A stretch of DNA of 64,000 nucleotides from Zestomonas insulae (lineage in GTDB: Bacteria > Pseudomonadota > Gammaproteobacteria > Pseudomonadales > Pseudomonadaceae), in contig NZ_JAFEUP010000004.1 in NCBI RefSeq assembly GCF_016901015.1, positions 490,791 through 554,790 on the forward strand, read 5' to 3'. Shown piece by piece: positions 9,624 through 17,973 of this stretch (positions are counted from its first letter, which is position 1; every line of letters begins with the position of its first letter). The notes under the pieces are model-generated. The model was not told the DNA's origin and searched no databases. It was given only the letters and a program-made list of their open reading frames with translations. The position numbers and the translations under genes were made by a program.

Positions 9624-9651
9624 ATGCCCGCGTATTGCGACGCGGGCATCG
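9624..9651 (-). terminator. Intrinsic terminator after the START-domain gene
   Basis: GATGCCCGCG and CGCGGGCATC form a perfect 10-bp stem with an 8-nt loop. A short T-rich run (CGTTTT) follows in the minus direction. It lies about 30 bp past the stop at 9680. Confidence 0.65.
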
Positions 9652-9679
9652 ATGCTCAAACAGATACGACAGACGTAGC

Positions 9680-10291
9680 TCAACGGCCCTTTTCGGCCTT
9701 CTCGCGCAGGTCGTGCAGGGTATTGAACGGCGCGTCGACCACGAAACTGTTGGCCAGCCAAGACGGAATGCTGCCACCCGGTTCGGTCTGCACCTGATAG
9801 ACCACCTCGGTCACGCCCGGCCCTTTCGGCGTCATCTTCCACTCACCAACCAGCTTCGGCACACGGATCTGGCCATTTTCCTCGGGGACCAGTTTCGGCT
9901 CGGCCTGCAGGTGACGGACGATACTGCCGTCGGCGGCCTTGTCGGTCTTCACGTGCAACACCAGATCGCGCCCGGTCACCGGCCAGGGCATCTCGATCTT
10001 CGAGTAGGTCCAGGCCTCGTCGCCGTTGCCTTTGAGCAGCCTCATCTCGGCACAGGCATGGATCCAGGCACAGGACCCCTGCACGTCCTCCTGCAGTGCG
10101 TTGATCGCCTGGACATCGGCCTTGATGTCGACCACCCCTCGGTAGGCCTTGTACTTCGAGCCCGGCACGCTGCTCAGGTAGACCTTGATGCCCTGCTCGT
10201 CCTTGGCCAGCTGCCAATCCTCGGCCTGCACCGCGCCCGCCAGGAGCAGGCTCATCCCGCATGCCAGGGCCATCCGCTGCATCATGTTCAT
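9680..10291 (-). CDS. Secreted START-domain (SRPBCC fold) protein
   Basis: A 203-aa protein with a Sec signal peptide (residues 1-23, ending AGAVQA before EDWQLAKDEQG). The mature part is a START-like lipid-binding domain: the patterns GIKVYLSSVPGSKYKAYRGVVDIKADVQAINALQED and MPWPVTGRDLVLHVKT are typical of periplasmic START proteins in gamma-proteobacteria. The ligand is unknown; hydrophobic small molecules or lipids are the family expectation. ATG at 10291 has AGGAG 11 nt upstream; a second ATG lies six bases on. A hairpin terminator follows. Confidence 0.82.
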   Translation of the reverse strand: MNMMQRMALACGMSLLLAGAVQAEDWQLAKDEQGIKVYLSSVPGSKYKAYRGVVDIKADVQAINALQEDVQGSCAWIHACAEMRLLKGNGDEAWTYSKIEMPWPVTGRDLVLHVKTDKAADGSIVRHLQAEPKLVPEENGQIRVPKLVGEWKMTPKGPGVTEVVYQVQTEPGGSIPSWLANSFVVDAPFNTLHDLREKAEKGR

Positions 10292-10340
10292 TCTCTGTGG
10301 TACTCCTGATGTTCCCACGTATGGGAGAAAACTGCCCCAG

Positions 10341-10595
10341 TCACGCCGCCGTCGCTTCTTCCAGCCAACCGAGCAGCTGGATGGCCTCCTCGCGACTGTC
10401 GCCACAGACCATCGGATCGGCTTGGAAGGCAGCGCAGACGTCGGGCCGTTCGGGCTTGCCGAACAGCTGACAAAGATTTTCGACATTCAGATGCGGGCAG
10501 CGTTCGCCGGCGGCCTTGCCCTGCGGCAGGCCGGGAATCGGCGAACTGATGGAGGGCGCGATGCAGCAGGCACCGCAGCCAGCACGGCAAATCAT
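10341..10595 (-). CDS. YkgJ-family cysteine-cluster protein
   Basis: A small 84-aa protein with eight or more cysteines arranged as CRAGCGACC at the N-terminus, then CPHL, NLC, VC and VC. The family is taken to bind zinc or an Fe-S cluster; its function is not established. It is immediately upstream of the START gene on the same strand with a 49-bp gap, so they may be cotranscribed. Confidence 0.75.
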   Translation of the reverse strand: MICRAGCGACCIAPSISSPIPGLPQGKAAGERCPHLNVENLCQLFGKPERPDVCAAFQADPMVCGDSREEAIQLLGWLEEATAA

Positions 10596-10749
10596 GGCGA
10601 CACACCTCGGTTTTCAATCGGGCAATTTTACGCGGTGAGCGTGGCCGGCGTCAGCACCCCGCAACGGCACCCGTACAGCCCGCCCCGCCTGGCATTCGCC
10701 ACGGCTCCTGCTTAAGCTGCGGGCTGCCTAAATTCGCGGAATTCTCGAT

Positions 10750-11091
10750 ATGCCGATCTGGATGCAGACCGCTGCCCTGCTGACCTTCTCCAACCTGTTC
10801 ATGACCTTCGCCTGGTACGGTCACCTGAAGACCATGAACAGCAAACCCTGGCTCATCGCTGCGCTGGTGAGCTGGGGCATCGCCCTGTTCGAGTACCTGA
10901 TCATGGTGCCGGCCAACCGCATCGGCTACACCGAGCTGTCGGTCGGCCAGCTGAAGATCATGCAGGAGGTCATCACGCTCGCGGTGTTCGTGCCGTTCAG
11001 CGTGCTGTTCATGCAGCAGCCGCTGAAACTCGACTACCTGTGGGCCGGCGTGTGCCTGCTCGGCGCGGTGTACTTCATCTTCCGCGCCTGA
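10750..11091 (+). CDS. DUF486 / DMT-like small membrane protein
   Basis: A 113-aa protein made almost entirely of four predicted membrane helices (about 5-22, 32-50, 65-88 and 92-112). It matches the DUF486 family, small relatives of drug/metabolite transporters. Short motifs: FMTFAWYGHLK and LFEYLIMVPANRIGY. Substrate unknown. Monocistronic, divergent from the Cys-cluster gene. Confidence 0.8.
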   Translation: MPIWMQTAALLTFSNLFMTFAWYGHLKTMNSKPWLIAALVSWGIALFEYLIMVPANRIGYTELSVGQLKIMQEVITLAVFVPFSVLFMQQPLKLDYLWAGVCLLGAVYFIFRA

Positions 11092-11109
11092 GCGCGCCAG
11101 GCCTGGCGA

Positions 11110-11982
11110 TCAATGTGGCGGCTTGAGCCGCGCGATCAGGCTGGAAGTGTCCCAGCGGCCGCCACCCATGGCCTGGATGTCGGCGTAGTACTGGTCGACC
11201 AACGCGGTGACCGGCAGTTGCGCGCCATTGCGCTGGGCTTCGGCGAGGATGATCGCCAGATCCTTGCGCATCCAGTCGACCGCAAAGCCGAAGTCGAACT
11301 TGCCCTCCAGCATGGTCTGATGGCGGTGCTCCAGCTGCCAGGATTGCGCGGCACCATGGCTGATCACCTGCATCGCCGCCTGCGCATCGAGGCCTGCCGC
11401 CTGGGCGAAATTCAGCGCCTCGGCAAGCGCCTGGATCAGTCCGCCAACGCAGATCTGGTTGACCATCTTGGTCAGCTGGCCGCTACCGACCGGGCCGAGT
11501 AGCTTGACCATCTTTGCGTAGCTCTCGATCACTGGCGCGGCGCGCTGGTAGAACGCCGGTTCGCCACCGACCATCACCGACAGCATGCCCGCCTCCGCAC
11601 CGGCCTGACCGCCAGACACCGGCGCATCGAGAAAGCCCAGCTCGCTTTCGGCGGCGAGCACCGCCAGTTCGCGCGCCACTTCCGCGGACGCGGTGGTGTG
11701 ATCGACCAGAATGCTGCCGGGCGCCATGCCCTTGAACGCACCATCTTCACCGAGCAGCACGCTCCGCAGGTCCTCGTCGTTGCCGACGCAGGTCATCACC
11801 AGTTCCGCGCCGAGCGCCGCCTCGCGCGGGGTCGCGGCGGACTCGCCGGCAAACTCATCGCACCACAGTTCGGCTTTCGCGGGAGTGCGGTTGTACACGC
11901 ACACTTCGTGGCCTTCGCACGCCAGGTGCCCAGCCATGTGGAATCCCATGGTGCCGAGCCCGATAAATGCTACTTTCGCCAT
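11110..11982 (-). CDS. NAD(P)-dependent beta-hydroxyacid dehydrogenase (3-hydroxyisobutyrate dehydrogenase family)
   Basis: A 290-aa oxidoreductase. The N-terminal Rossmann motif is VAFIGLGTMGFHMAGHLA; the substrate loop is DAPVSGGQAGAEAGMLSVMVGG and the catalytic Lys lies in QLTKMVNQICVGGL. The family oxidises short beta-hydroxyacids such as 3-hydroxyisobutyrate, tartronate semialdehyde or glycolate-type substrates; which one cannot be decided, because it stands alone rather than in a valine or glyoxylate operon. ATG at 11982 has AAGGAG 9 nt upstream. Confidence 0.85.
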   Translation of the reverse strand: MAKVAFIGLGTMGFHMAGHLACEGHEVCVYNRTPAKAELWCDEFAGESAATPREAALGAELVMTCVGNDEDLRSVLLGEDGAFKGMAPGSILVDHTTASAEVARELAVLAAESELGFLDAPVSGGQAGAEAGMLSVMVGGEPAFYQRAAPVIESYAKMVKLLGPVGSGQLTKMVNQICVGGLIQALAEALNFAQAAGLDAQAAMQVISHGAAQSWQLEHRHQTMLEGKFDFGFAVDWMRKDLAIILAEAQRNGAQLPVTALVDQYYADIQAMGGGRWDTSSLIARLKPPH

Positions 11983-12134
11983 CGCCGTTCTCCTTCTTGT
12001 GCGTATTGCCGACAGCCTAGCATGCGGTTTGCCGAGCTCGGGCTGGCCTTCCATACTGGCCAGAGTCGTTGCGCACGAGCGGCGGCCTTCCCCCTCGGCG
12101 CTCGCGATTGGGCTATCCCCGGCAAGGAGAGGTT

Positions 12135-12674
12135 ATGGGACATTGGCTGGTAATCGACCTGGAGGCGACCACCGAGGAAGGCGGTTGGCCGGTCGCGGAA
12201 ATGGAAGTCATCGAAATCGGCGCCAGCCTGGTGAGCAGCGACGGCCGCGAGCTGGATCACTTCCAGCGCTTCGTGCATCCGCAGCGCCGCCCCTGCCTGA
12301 CCCAGTTCTGCCGCGAGCTGACCCATATCAGCCAGGCCAACGTCGACAGCGCCGCGCCGTTCGCCACGGTGTGGGCACAGTTCGAGCGCTGGCTCGCCGC
12401 CCATCACCCGCGTCTGTCCGGCTGGAGCAGCTGGGGTGACTACGATCGCCGCCAGCTTGAGCAGGAATGGCGCCAGCATGGTCTCGACAGCCAGTTGGCG
12501 CGGGTGCCGCACCTCAACCTCAAGCAACGCTTCGCCGAGGCGCGCCAGCTGCCGCGCCCGGTCGGCCTGCACACCGCACTGCAGCTCGCCGGCTTCCACT
12601 TTCAAGGACAGCAGCACCGGGCCCTGGAAGACGCCCGCAATACCGCGCGGCTGCTGCCACTGGTGCTGGCCTGA
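12135..12674 (+). CDS. DEDDh 3'-5' exonuclease domain protein
   Basis: A 179-aa protein of the RNase T / DnaQ-like exonuclease superfamily. The Exo I motif is VIDLEAT (residues 6-12), with Exo III at the C-terminus ([13 protein letters not shown]). The middle ([19 protein letters not shown]) resembles the eukaryotic Eri1/ERI-like and bacterial KapD-type proteins. It is likely a stand-alone DNA or RNA 3' exonuclease; substrate unknown. ATG at 12135 has AAGGAGAGG upstream. It precedes ppnP by about 110 bp on the same strand. Confidence 0.82.
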   Translation: MGHWLVIDLEATTEEGGWPVAEMEVIEIGASLVSSDGRELDHFQRFVHPQRRPCLTQFCRELTHISQANVDSAAPFATVWAQFERWLAAHHPRLSGWSSWGDYDRRQLEQEWRQHGLDSQLARVPHLNLKQRFAEARQLPRPVGLHTALQLAGFHFQGQQHRALEDARNTARLLPLVLA

Positions 12675-12786
12675 GGAGCCCGCCGTCGCACGATTTCCGC
12701 ACGGCCGGCACGCCAAAGCGGGTGACGCCTTTCCTGGGCTTGGGCATACTGTCCCGCCCTTTTTAGCCCCTTCCGAGGATTCCCGC

Positions 12787-13068
12787 ATGTTCAAGGTCAA
12801 CGAATACTTCGACGGTACCGTCAAATCCATCGCCTTCGGCATGGCCGCCGGCCCGGCCACCGTCGGCGTGATGGCTGCTGGCGAGTACGAGTTCGGCACC
12901 AGCCAGCTGGAAGTGATGCACGTCATCGCCGGCGCCCTGACCGTCAAACTGCCGGACAGCGACAGCTGGCAGACCTTTGAAGCGGGCAGCAACTTCACCG
13001 TGCCGGCCAACAGCAAATTCCAACTGAAGGTCGCCACCGATACCGCCTATCTTTGCGAATACCGCTGA
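12787..13068 (+). CDS. ppnP: Pyrimidine/purine nucleoside phosphorylase PpnP
   Basis: A 93-aa single-domain cupin that phosphorolyses several nucleosides to base plus ribose 1-phosphate. The sequence [16 protein letters not shown] and [14 protein letters not shown] is diagnostic for this family (formerly YaiE/DUF1255), and its length equals the E. coli protein within one residue. ATG at 12787 follows a short GAGGATTCCCGC leader. A terminator follows. Confidence 0.92.
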   Translation: MFKVNEYFDGTVKSIAFGMAAGPATVGVMAAGEYEFGTSQLEVMHVIAGALTVKLPDSDSWQTFEAGSNFTVPANSKFQLKVATDTAYLCEYR

Positions 13069-13085
13069 GTCGGCAAGGCCCAATG

Positions 13086-13111
13086 AAACCGGCCTGATGG
13101 CCGGTTTTTTT
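13086..13111 (+). terminator. Intrinsic terminator after ppnP
   Basis: AAACCGGCC and GGCCGGTTT form a perfect 9-bp stem with a TGAT loop, followed by a run of T. The stem ends about 39 bp after the ppnP stop and 30 bp before the next gene. Confidence 0.88.
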
Positions 13112-13136
13112 ATTCCTGTCGTTCGAGATTTCCCCG

Positions 13137-14015
13137 ATGTTCCGCTTGCGCACTTCCACCGTCCTGCTGCCGATCACCCTGCTGCTGGTCGCCATGGCTT
13201 CGATCCAGGGCGGCGCGGCCCTGGCCAAGGGCCTGTTCCCAGTGGTCGGCGCCGAGGGCACCACGGCGCTGCGCCTGGGACTGGCAACCCTGATCCTCGC
13301 AGTGATCATGCGCCCCTGGCGGGCGCGTCTGACCCTGCAGTCCAGCCGTTCGCTGCTGGCCTACGGTGCAGCGCTGGGCAGCATGAACCTGCTGTTCTAC
13401 ATGTCGCTGCAGACCGTGCCACTGGGCATCGCCGTGGCCCTGGAGTTCACCGGGCCACTGGGCCTGGCGCTGCTCTCGTCGCGCCGCGCGCTGGACTTCG
13501 TGTGGATCGGCCTGGCCGCGATGGGTTTGTGGCTGCTGCTGCCCACCGATCAGAGCAATGCACCGCTCGATCCGCTGGGGATGGCCTACGCCCTGGGCGC
13601 CGGGTTGGCCTGGGCGTTGTACATCGTGTTTGGCCAGAAGGCCGGTGCCGAACACGGCGGCCACACCGTGGCACTTGGCACCCTTGTGGCGGCGCTGTTG
13701 GTGTTCCCGGTCGGCCTGGTGCACGCCGGCACGGCGCTGTTCTCCTGGGAGATCCTGCCGCTGGCGCTGGGCGTCGCAGTGCTCTCCTCGGCGCTGCCGT
13801 ACAACCTGGAAATGGTCGCCCTGACCCGCTTGCCGGCGCGCACCTTCAGCACGCTGATGAGCATCGAGCCGGCAATTGCCGCGCTGTCCGGCCTGCTGTT
13901 CCTGCATGAGCGCCTGAGCCCGGAACAGTGGATCGCCATCGGCGCGATCATCCTCGCCTCCACCGGCGCGGCGGCGACGGTGAAGACCAAGGCCAAGGTG
14001 CCGCCAGAGGTCTAA
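13137..14015 (+). CDS. rhtA: EamA-family exporter, RhtA-like (threonine/homoserine export)
   Basis: A 292-aa inner-membrane transporter with about ten helices in two EamA repeats (about 10-140 and 150-285). Signatures such as ALEFTGPLGLALLSSRR, NLLFYMSLQTVPLGIAVA and YNLEMVALTRLPARTFSTLMSIEPAIAALSGLLFL resemble the RhtA subgroup, which exports threonine, homoserine and amino-acid analogues. The symbol is assigned from resemblance and is moderately sure. It ends 3 bp from the convergent ABC exporter. Confidence 0.78.
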   Translation: MFRLRTSTVLLPITLLLVAMASIQGGAALAKGLFPVVGAEGTTALRLGLATLILAVIMRPWRARLTLQSSRSLLAYGAALGSMNLLFYMSLQTVPLGIAVALEFTGPLGLALLSSRRALDFVWIGLAAMGLWLLLPTDQSNAPLDPLGMAYALGAGLAWALYIVFGQKAGAEHGGHTVALGTLVAALLVFPVGLVHAGTALFSWEILPLALGVAVLSSALPYNLEMVALTRLPARTFSTLMSIEPAIAALSGLLFLHERLSPEQWIAIGAIILASTGAAATVKTKAKVPPEV

Positions 14016-14018
14016 GCG

Positions 14019-15785
14019 CTACTCGGCGGCGCCGAACTGCAGCTCGGCCAGACGCCGGTACAGCGGATTGCCGGCCACCAGTTGCGCATGGGTACCGATC
14101 GCCACCAGCCGGCCGTGATCGAGCACGGCAATGCGGTCGGCGTTCTGCACCGTAGCCAGCCGGTGGGCGATCACCAACGTGGTGCGTCCTGCCATCAGCG
14201 CTGGCAGCGCCTGCTGGATCAGGTGCTCGCTCTGCGCATCCAGCGCACTGGTGGCCTCATCGAGCAACAGCACCGGCGCGTCCACCAGCAGCGCGCGGGC
14301 GATTGCCAACCGCTGGCGCTGACCGCCGGACAGGCCCTGCCCCCCCTCGCCCAGGTGCGATTGATAACCGGCCGGCATCTGCAGGATGAACTCGTGGGCA
14401 TGCGCCGCGCGCGCCGCCGCCTCGACTTCGGCCGACGTCGCTGTGGGCCGGCCATAGCGAATGTTGTCCTCGACGCTGCCGAAGAACAGCGCCGGGTTCT
14501 GCGATACCAGTGCGAAGCAGCGCCGCAGGTCGCGCGGGTCGAGGCGTTCGATCGGCTGACCATCGAGCAGGATGCGTCCGGCCAAGGGATCGAAGAAGCG
14601 CAGCAGCAGATCGAACAGGGTCGACTTGCCGGCGCCCGAGGGTCCGACCAGCGCCAGGGTCTCGCCGGCTTCGACGGTGAGACTCAACTCATCGATCACC
14701 AAGCGCTCCGGCCGCGTCGGGTAGGCGAACTGCACGCCATCCAGCTCCAGGCGCCCGCTGACCTGCGCGGGTAAGCGCAGCAGGTCCACAGGTGGCGCAA
14801 TGATCTCGTTGCGCGCCTGCAACAGCTCGGCGATCCGCTCGGCGGCACCGGCCGCGCGCTGCAGCTCGCCGATCACCTCGCTCAAGGTGCCGAACGCCAT
14901 ACCGACGATCAGGCTGTAGAACACGAACGCCGCCAGCTCGCCGCCGGTGATGCGCCCGGCGATCACATCCATGCCACCGACCCAGAGCATCACCGCCACT
15001 GCGCCGAGCACCAGCACGATCACCACGGTAATCAGCCAGGCACGCTGGGCGATGCGCTTGCGCGCGGTCTCGAACGCGCTTTCCACCGTACCGGCGAAGC
15101 GCTGCTTGTCCTGCGCCTGGTGGTTGTAGGCCTGCACCGTCTTGATCTGTCCGAGCGCCTCGCCGACGTAACTGCCGACGTCCGCCACGCGATCCTGGCT
15201 CTGTCGCGACAGGCTGCGCACACGGCGGCCGAAGATCAGGATCGGCGCGATCACCAGCGGCAGCGCGGCGATGACGATGGCCGACAGCTTGGGGTTGGTG
15301 ACGAACAGCAGGATCACCCCGCCCACCAGCATCAGCGCGTTGCGCAGCGCCATCGACAGCGACGAGCCGATCACCGTCTGCAGCAGCGTGGTGTCGGCGG
15401 TCAACCGCGACTGGATTTCCGAGGCGCGGTTGCTTTCGTAGAAGCCCGGGTGCAGCTCGATCAGGTGGTCGAATACACGTTTGCGGATGTCCGCGACGAA
15501 GCGCTCGCCCAGCCAGGACACTAGGTAAAAGCGGCTGAAGGTTCCGACCGCAAGGGCCAGCACCAGCAGCATGAACAGCGCTATGGAGTGCTCCAACGCC
15601 TCCGTCGACTGGGTCGCCAGCCCCCGATCAACCAACAGTTTGATGCCCTGACCGATCGACAGGGTGATCGCCGCGGTGAACAGCAGCGCCACCAGCGCGC
15701 CGAGTACTTGCCAGCGATAGGGCGCGACGAAGCGGCGCGCCATGCTCAGGGCCGTGCGTTGACGCAGGGAAAACCAGGACAGCAT
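14019..15785 (-). CDS. ABC exporter half-transporter (MsbA/MDR type), fused membrane and ATPase domains
   Basis: A 588-aa protein. Residues 1-330 form an ABC type-1 transmembrane domain with six helices; residues 340-588 form the nucleotide-binding domain. Visible motifs: Walker A GPSGAGKST, Q-loop VSQNPALF, signature LSGGQRQRLAIARAL, Walker B VLLLDEATSALD and switch His AHRLAT. It would work as a homodimer. Similar proteins are lipid or drug exporters, so the substrate is not defined. It is not msbA by context (no lpxK nearby). Confidence 0.88.
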   Translation of the reverse strand: MLSWFSLRQRTALSMARRFVAPYRWQVLGALVALLFTAAITLSIGQGIKLLVDRGLATQSTEALEHSIALFMLLVLALAVGTFSRFYLVSWLGERFVADIRKRVFDHLIELHPGFYESNRASEIQSRLTADTTLLQTVIGSSLSMALRNALMLVGGVILLFVTNPKLSAIVIAALPLVIAPILIFGRRVRSLSRQSQDRVADVGSYVGEALGQIKTVQAYNHQAQDKQRFAGTVESAFETARKRIAQRAWLITVVIVLVLGAVAVMLWVGGMDVIAGRITGGELAAFVFYSLIVGMAFGTLSEVIGELQRAAGAAERIAELLQARNEIIAPPVDLLRLPAQVSGRLELDGVQFAYPTRPERLVIDELSLTVEAGETLALVGPSGAGKSTLFDLLLRFFDPLAGRILLDGQPIERLDPRDLRRCFALVSQNPALFFGSVEDNIRYGRPTATSAEVEAAARAAHAHEFILQMPAGYQSHLGEGGQGLSGGQRQRLAIARALLVDAPVLLLDEATSALDAQSEHLIQQALPALMAGRTTLVIAHRLATVQNADRIAVLDHGRLVAIGTHAQLVAGNPLYRRLAELQFGAAE

Positions 15786-15800
15786 GGGCAGGAATCTCGA

Positions 15801-16208
15801 TCAGGGCTTGGGCCGATAGGCCTCGGGAAATTGCGGCAGGTCGTCGCCAATGGTCCACCAGTTGGCCTTCGACGCCACGTAGAAGTGCGCCACCGGCCGC
15901 GTCGCCAGCTCACCCTCCAGGCTGCCGGCACGGATGCGCAGCACCCCCGGGGTCTTGGCGTTGCGGCTGTACAGCGGCGAGCCGCAATGGCTGCAGAACA
16001 CCCGCTGCTTGCCCGGCGACGACTCGAACGCGCGAAGTAACTCGCCACCCTGCAACAGCTGGAAATCCGCCTCGGGCACCGGAATGTTGGTGGCGAACGG
16101 CGCCCCCTGTGCCTGCCGGCACTGGCTGCAATGGCAGACCTGAATCGGTGCCAGATCGCCACTGACCTGGTAACGCACACCGCCGCACAGGCAACTTCCG
16201 TGATGCAT
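15801..16208 (-). CDS. GFA family (glutathione-dependent formaldehyde-activating-like) zinc protein
   Basis: A 135-aa protein with the GFA/Mss4-like zinc sites: SCLCGGVRY, CHCSQCR, and CSHCGSPLY near residue 75. Despite the name, most family members do not act on formaldehyde and their function is unknown. It lies between the ABC exporter (16 bp) and the ATP-NAD kinase-like gene (21 bp) on the same strand, so the three may be one transcript. Confidence 0.83.
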   Translation of the reverse strand: MHHGSCLCGGVRYQVSGDLAPIQVCHCSQCRQAQGAPFATNIPVPEADFQLLQGGELLRAFESSPGKQRVFCSHCGSPLYSRNAKTPGVLRIRAGSLEGELATRPVAHFYVASKANWWTIGDDLPQFPEAYRPKP

Positions 16209-16229
16209 GGTTTTCCCCTGATTCCGCTT

Positions 16230-17348
16230 CTACAGGTGCCCGACCGGGTACAACAGCTCTTCCTTATACCCGGCCCACACCCGCAGCGCATCGGGGAAGG
16301 CGGCGTCGAGCGCGGGATCGCCGCTGTCGACCAGCAGGGGGCGACCGTCGAGGGTGCGCAGCTTGCGTTTGGTGGCGACCACCCGCAGGTGGTCAAGGCC
16401 GATGGCACGCAGCACGCGCGGGCTGATCTGCTGATTGCCGCGACCGATTACATGCCCCTGGCCGCCGATGGCGGTGACCAGCAAGCGTGCCGGATGGCCA
16501 TCGACCAGTTCAAACAGCTGAGTTTCGGTGACGTCGCGGCCGATCAGCCGCCCATCCTCGATGACGTCGACGCCCAGCAGCGTGGTCTCCAGGCCGAGAT
16601 TGGCGGCCAGGCCATGCAGCGTCGAGCCGGGACCGAAGACGTAGCGCACACCGGCCTCCCAGCTATCCTCCAGCCAGGCGGCGAGGTCGGCGAGCACTAG
16701 TTCCTCAGACTCCACCCCGGCCTGTTTGACCTGCTGCACGAAGCCCCCCTCCTCCGGCACGGTCAGCTCGCCGTACCAACGCGCGGCGACCCGCCCTTCA
16801 CGCAGCGCGGCCTCGTCGAGGTCGCGCACTTCGCCGCTGGCCAGGCGCACCAGGCCGCCCTCGATCAGTTGTCGGGTCAGCTCGCCGGCCGCGCGCGGAC
16901 TGATCGCATAGACCCCGGAGTGGATCTTCACCCCGGCTGGAATGCCCAGCACCGGTTGGCCCTCGCGTGCTGCGGCGCAGACGTCGCGGGCCGTGCCGTC
17001 GCCGCCGGCGAAGAGAATCAGTGCTACGCCAGCCTCCTGCAGAAGCTCCACCGCGCGGCGGGTGTCGGCGGCACTGGTTGCCGCGCCCGGCAGATCGCCG
17101 ATCAGGCGGTGGCTGAAGCCCATTTCGCTGAGCAGATCGCCGCCCATGGGGCCGGGCAAGGTGAGGAACTCGAGGCGCCCGACCAACGGCCGCAGGTGCT
17201 CCAGGGCAATGCGCGTGCGCTGCGCTGCGCGGGGTTCGGCACCGCGCGCCAGGGCCTCGGCAGCCATGCCGTCGCTGCCCTTGAGTGCCGCCGGTCCGCC
17301 CAGCCCGGCCACGGGATTGATGATCAGGCCCAGATGAAATAGCGTCAT
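16230..17348 (-). CDS. ATP-NAD kinase-like protein
   Basis: A 372-aa cytoplasmic protein. The N-terminus GLIINPVAGLGGPAALKGSDG and the motif LILFAGGDGTARDVCAA match the diacylglycerol kinase/ATP-NAD kinase superfamily, where GGDGT binds ATP. Further family blocks: LGIPAGVKIHSGVYAISPRAAGEL and VTAIGGQGHVIGRGNQQISPRVL. It differs from canonical NadK in length (about 295 aa in that family) and domain pattern, so it is the paralogous acetoin-operon-like group rather than NadK. The phosphoryl acceptor is unknown. Confidence 0.78.
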   Translation of the reverse strand: MTLFHLGLIINPVAGLGGPAALKGSDGMAAEALARGAEPRAAQRTRIALEHLRPLVGRLEFLTLPGPMGGDLLSEMGFSHRLIGDLPGAATSAADTRRAVELLQEAGVALILFAGGDGTARDVCAAAREGQPVLGIPAGVKIHSGVYAISPRAAGELTRQLIEGGLVRLASGEVRDLDEAALREGRVAARWYGELTVPEEGGFVQQVKQAGVESEELVLADLAAWLEDSWEAGVRYVFGPGSTLHGLAANLGLETTLLGVDVIEDGRLIGRDVTETQLFELVDGHPARLLVTAIGGQGHVIGRGNQQISPRVLRAIGLDHLRVVATKRKLRTLDGRPLLVDSGDPALDAAFPDALRVWAGYKEELLYPVGHL

Positions 17349-17581
17349 GCCTACCTCGTTTGAACTCTTGCCCGCCCGGGGCAGTCAGCACTAGATAAGA
17401 TTCCGGACCCGCCAGTGGCCGGACACCTTGGGTGATACCACCCCTTTTACTCGTGACGCGCTACGTCACCCTGCCTCCCTTGAAAACGGTCGACCGTGCC
17501 GTTTCGGGGTTTCGTTGTCACTCAGCATTCATCTGGATTACCTAGACTGAATGTGCAACTGGATGAGGATGGAGACAGGCC

Positions 17582-17758
17582 ATGAATACACAGAACGGCA
17601 CTTCCGCACCACGTGACACCGCGCCAAAACCGCAGCAGCCGGTCGGCGGCGCAATCATCGACGCTTCGGGGCGGGAAATCCCGATCACCGAGCAGATGAT
17701 CCAGCAGGCCTGCCGGGAAATGGACAAGACGTGCATGGGTGCGCCGAAGAAGGCCTGA
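17582..17758 (+). CDS. Small conserved-looking hypothetical protein, 58 aa
   Basis: A short ORF starting MNTQNGTSAPRDTAPKPQQP, then a hydrophilic helix ending KTCMGAPKKA. ATG at 17582 follows GGATGGAGACAGGCC, a fair ribosome site. The first 20 residues are Pro/Gln-rich and probably disordered; residues 22-58 hold VGGAIIDASGREIPITEQMIQQACREMD, which looks like a compact amphipathic unit with two Cys (44, 51). No function recognised. It stands alone between divergent and convergent neighbours. Confidence 0.65.
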   Translation: MNTQNGTSAPRDTAPKPQQPVGGAIIDASGREIPITEQMIQQACREMDKTCMGAPKKA

Positions 17759-17973
17759 GCCTCAGTCCACTCCGTTGCGCGGCGCCCCGCCGGCTGCCGG
17801 CGCATGATGAACAGGTTGCAAAGCGCTTTCCAGCGCAGCCGGTAGCTCCTGCCGGTTGCGCTGCGCTTACTCTCGATGTAATTGCCGACCGGTGCCCTCC
17901 CTGAGTGAAAGACTGACCGTCACTATTCGCTGCCAGCAGTCACGCCCACTCGCACCAACGACCCAGCCAGCCG

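Noticed and set aside
10292..10486. N-terminal extension of the START-domain protein
   Set aside because: It would bury the signal peptide and overlaps the Cys-cluster gene; ATG at 10291 gives a normal secreted protein.
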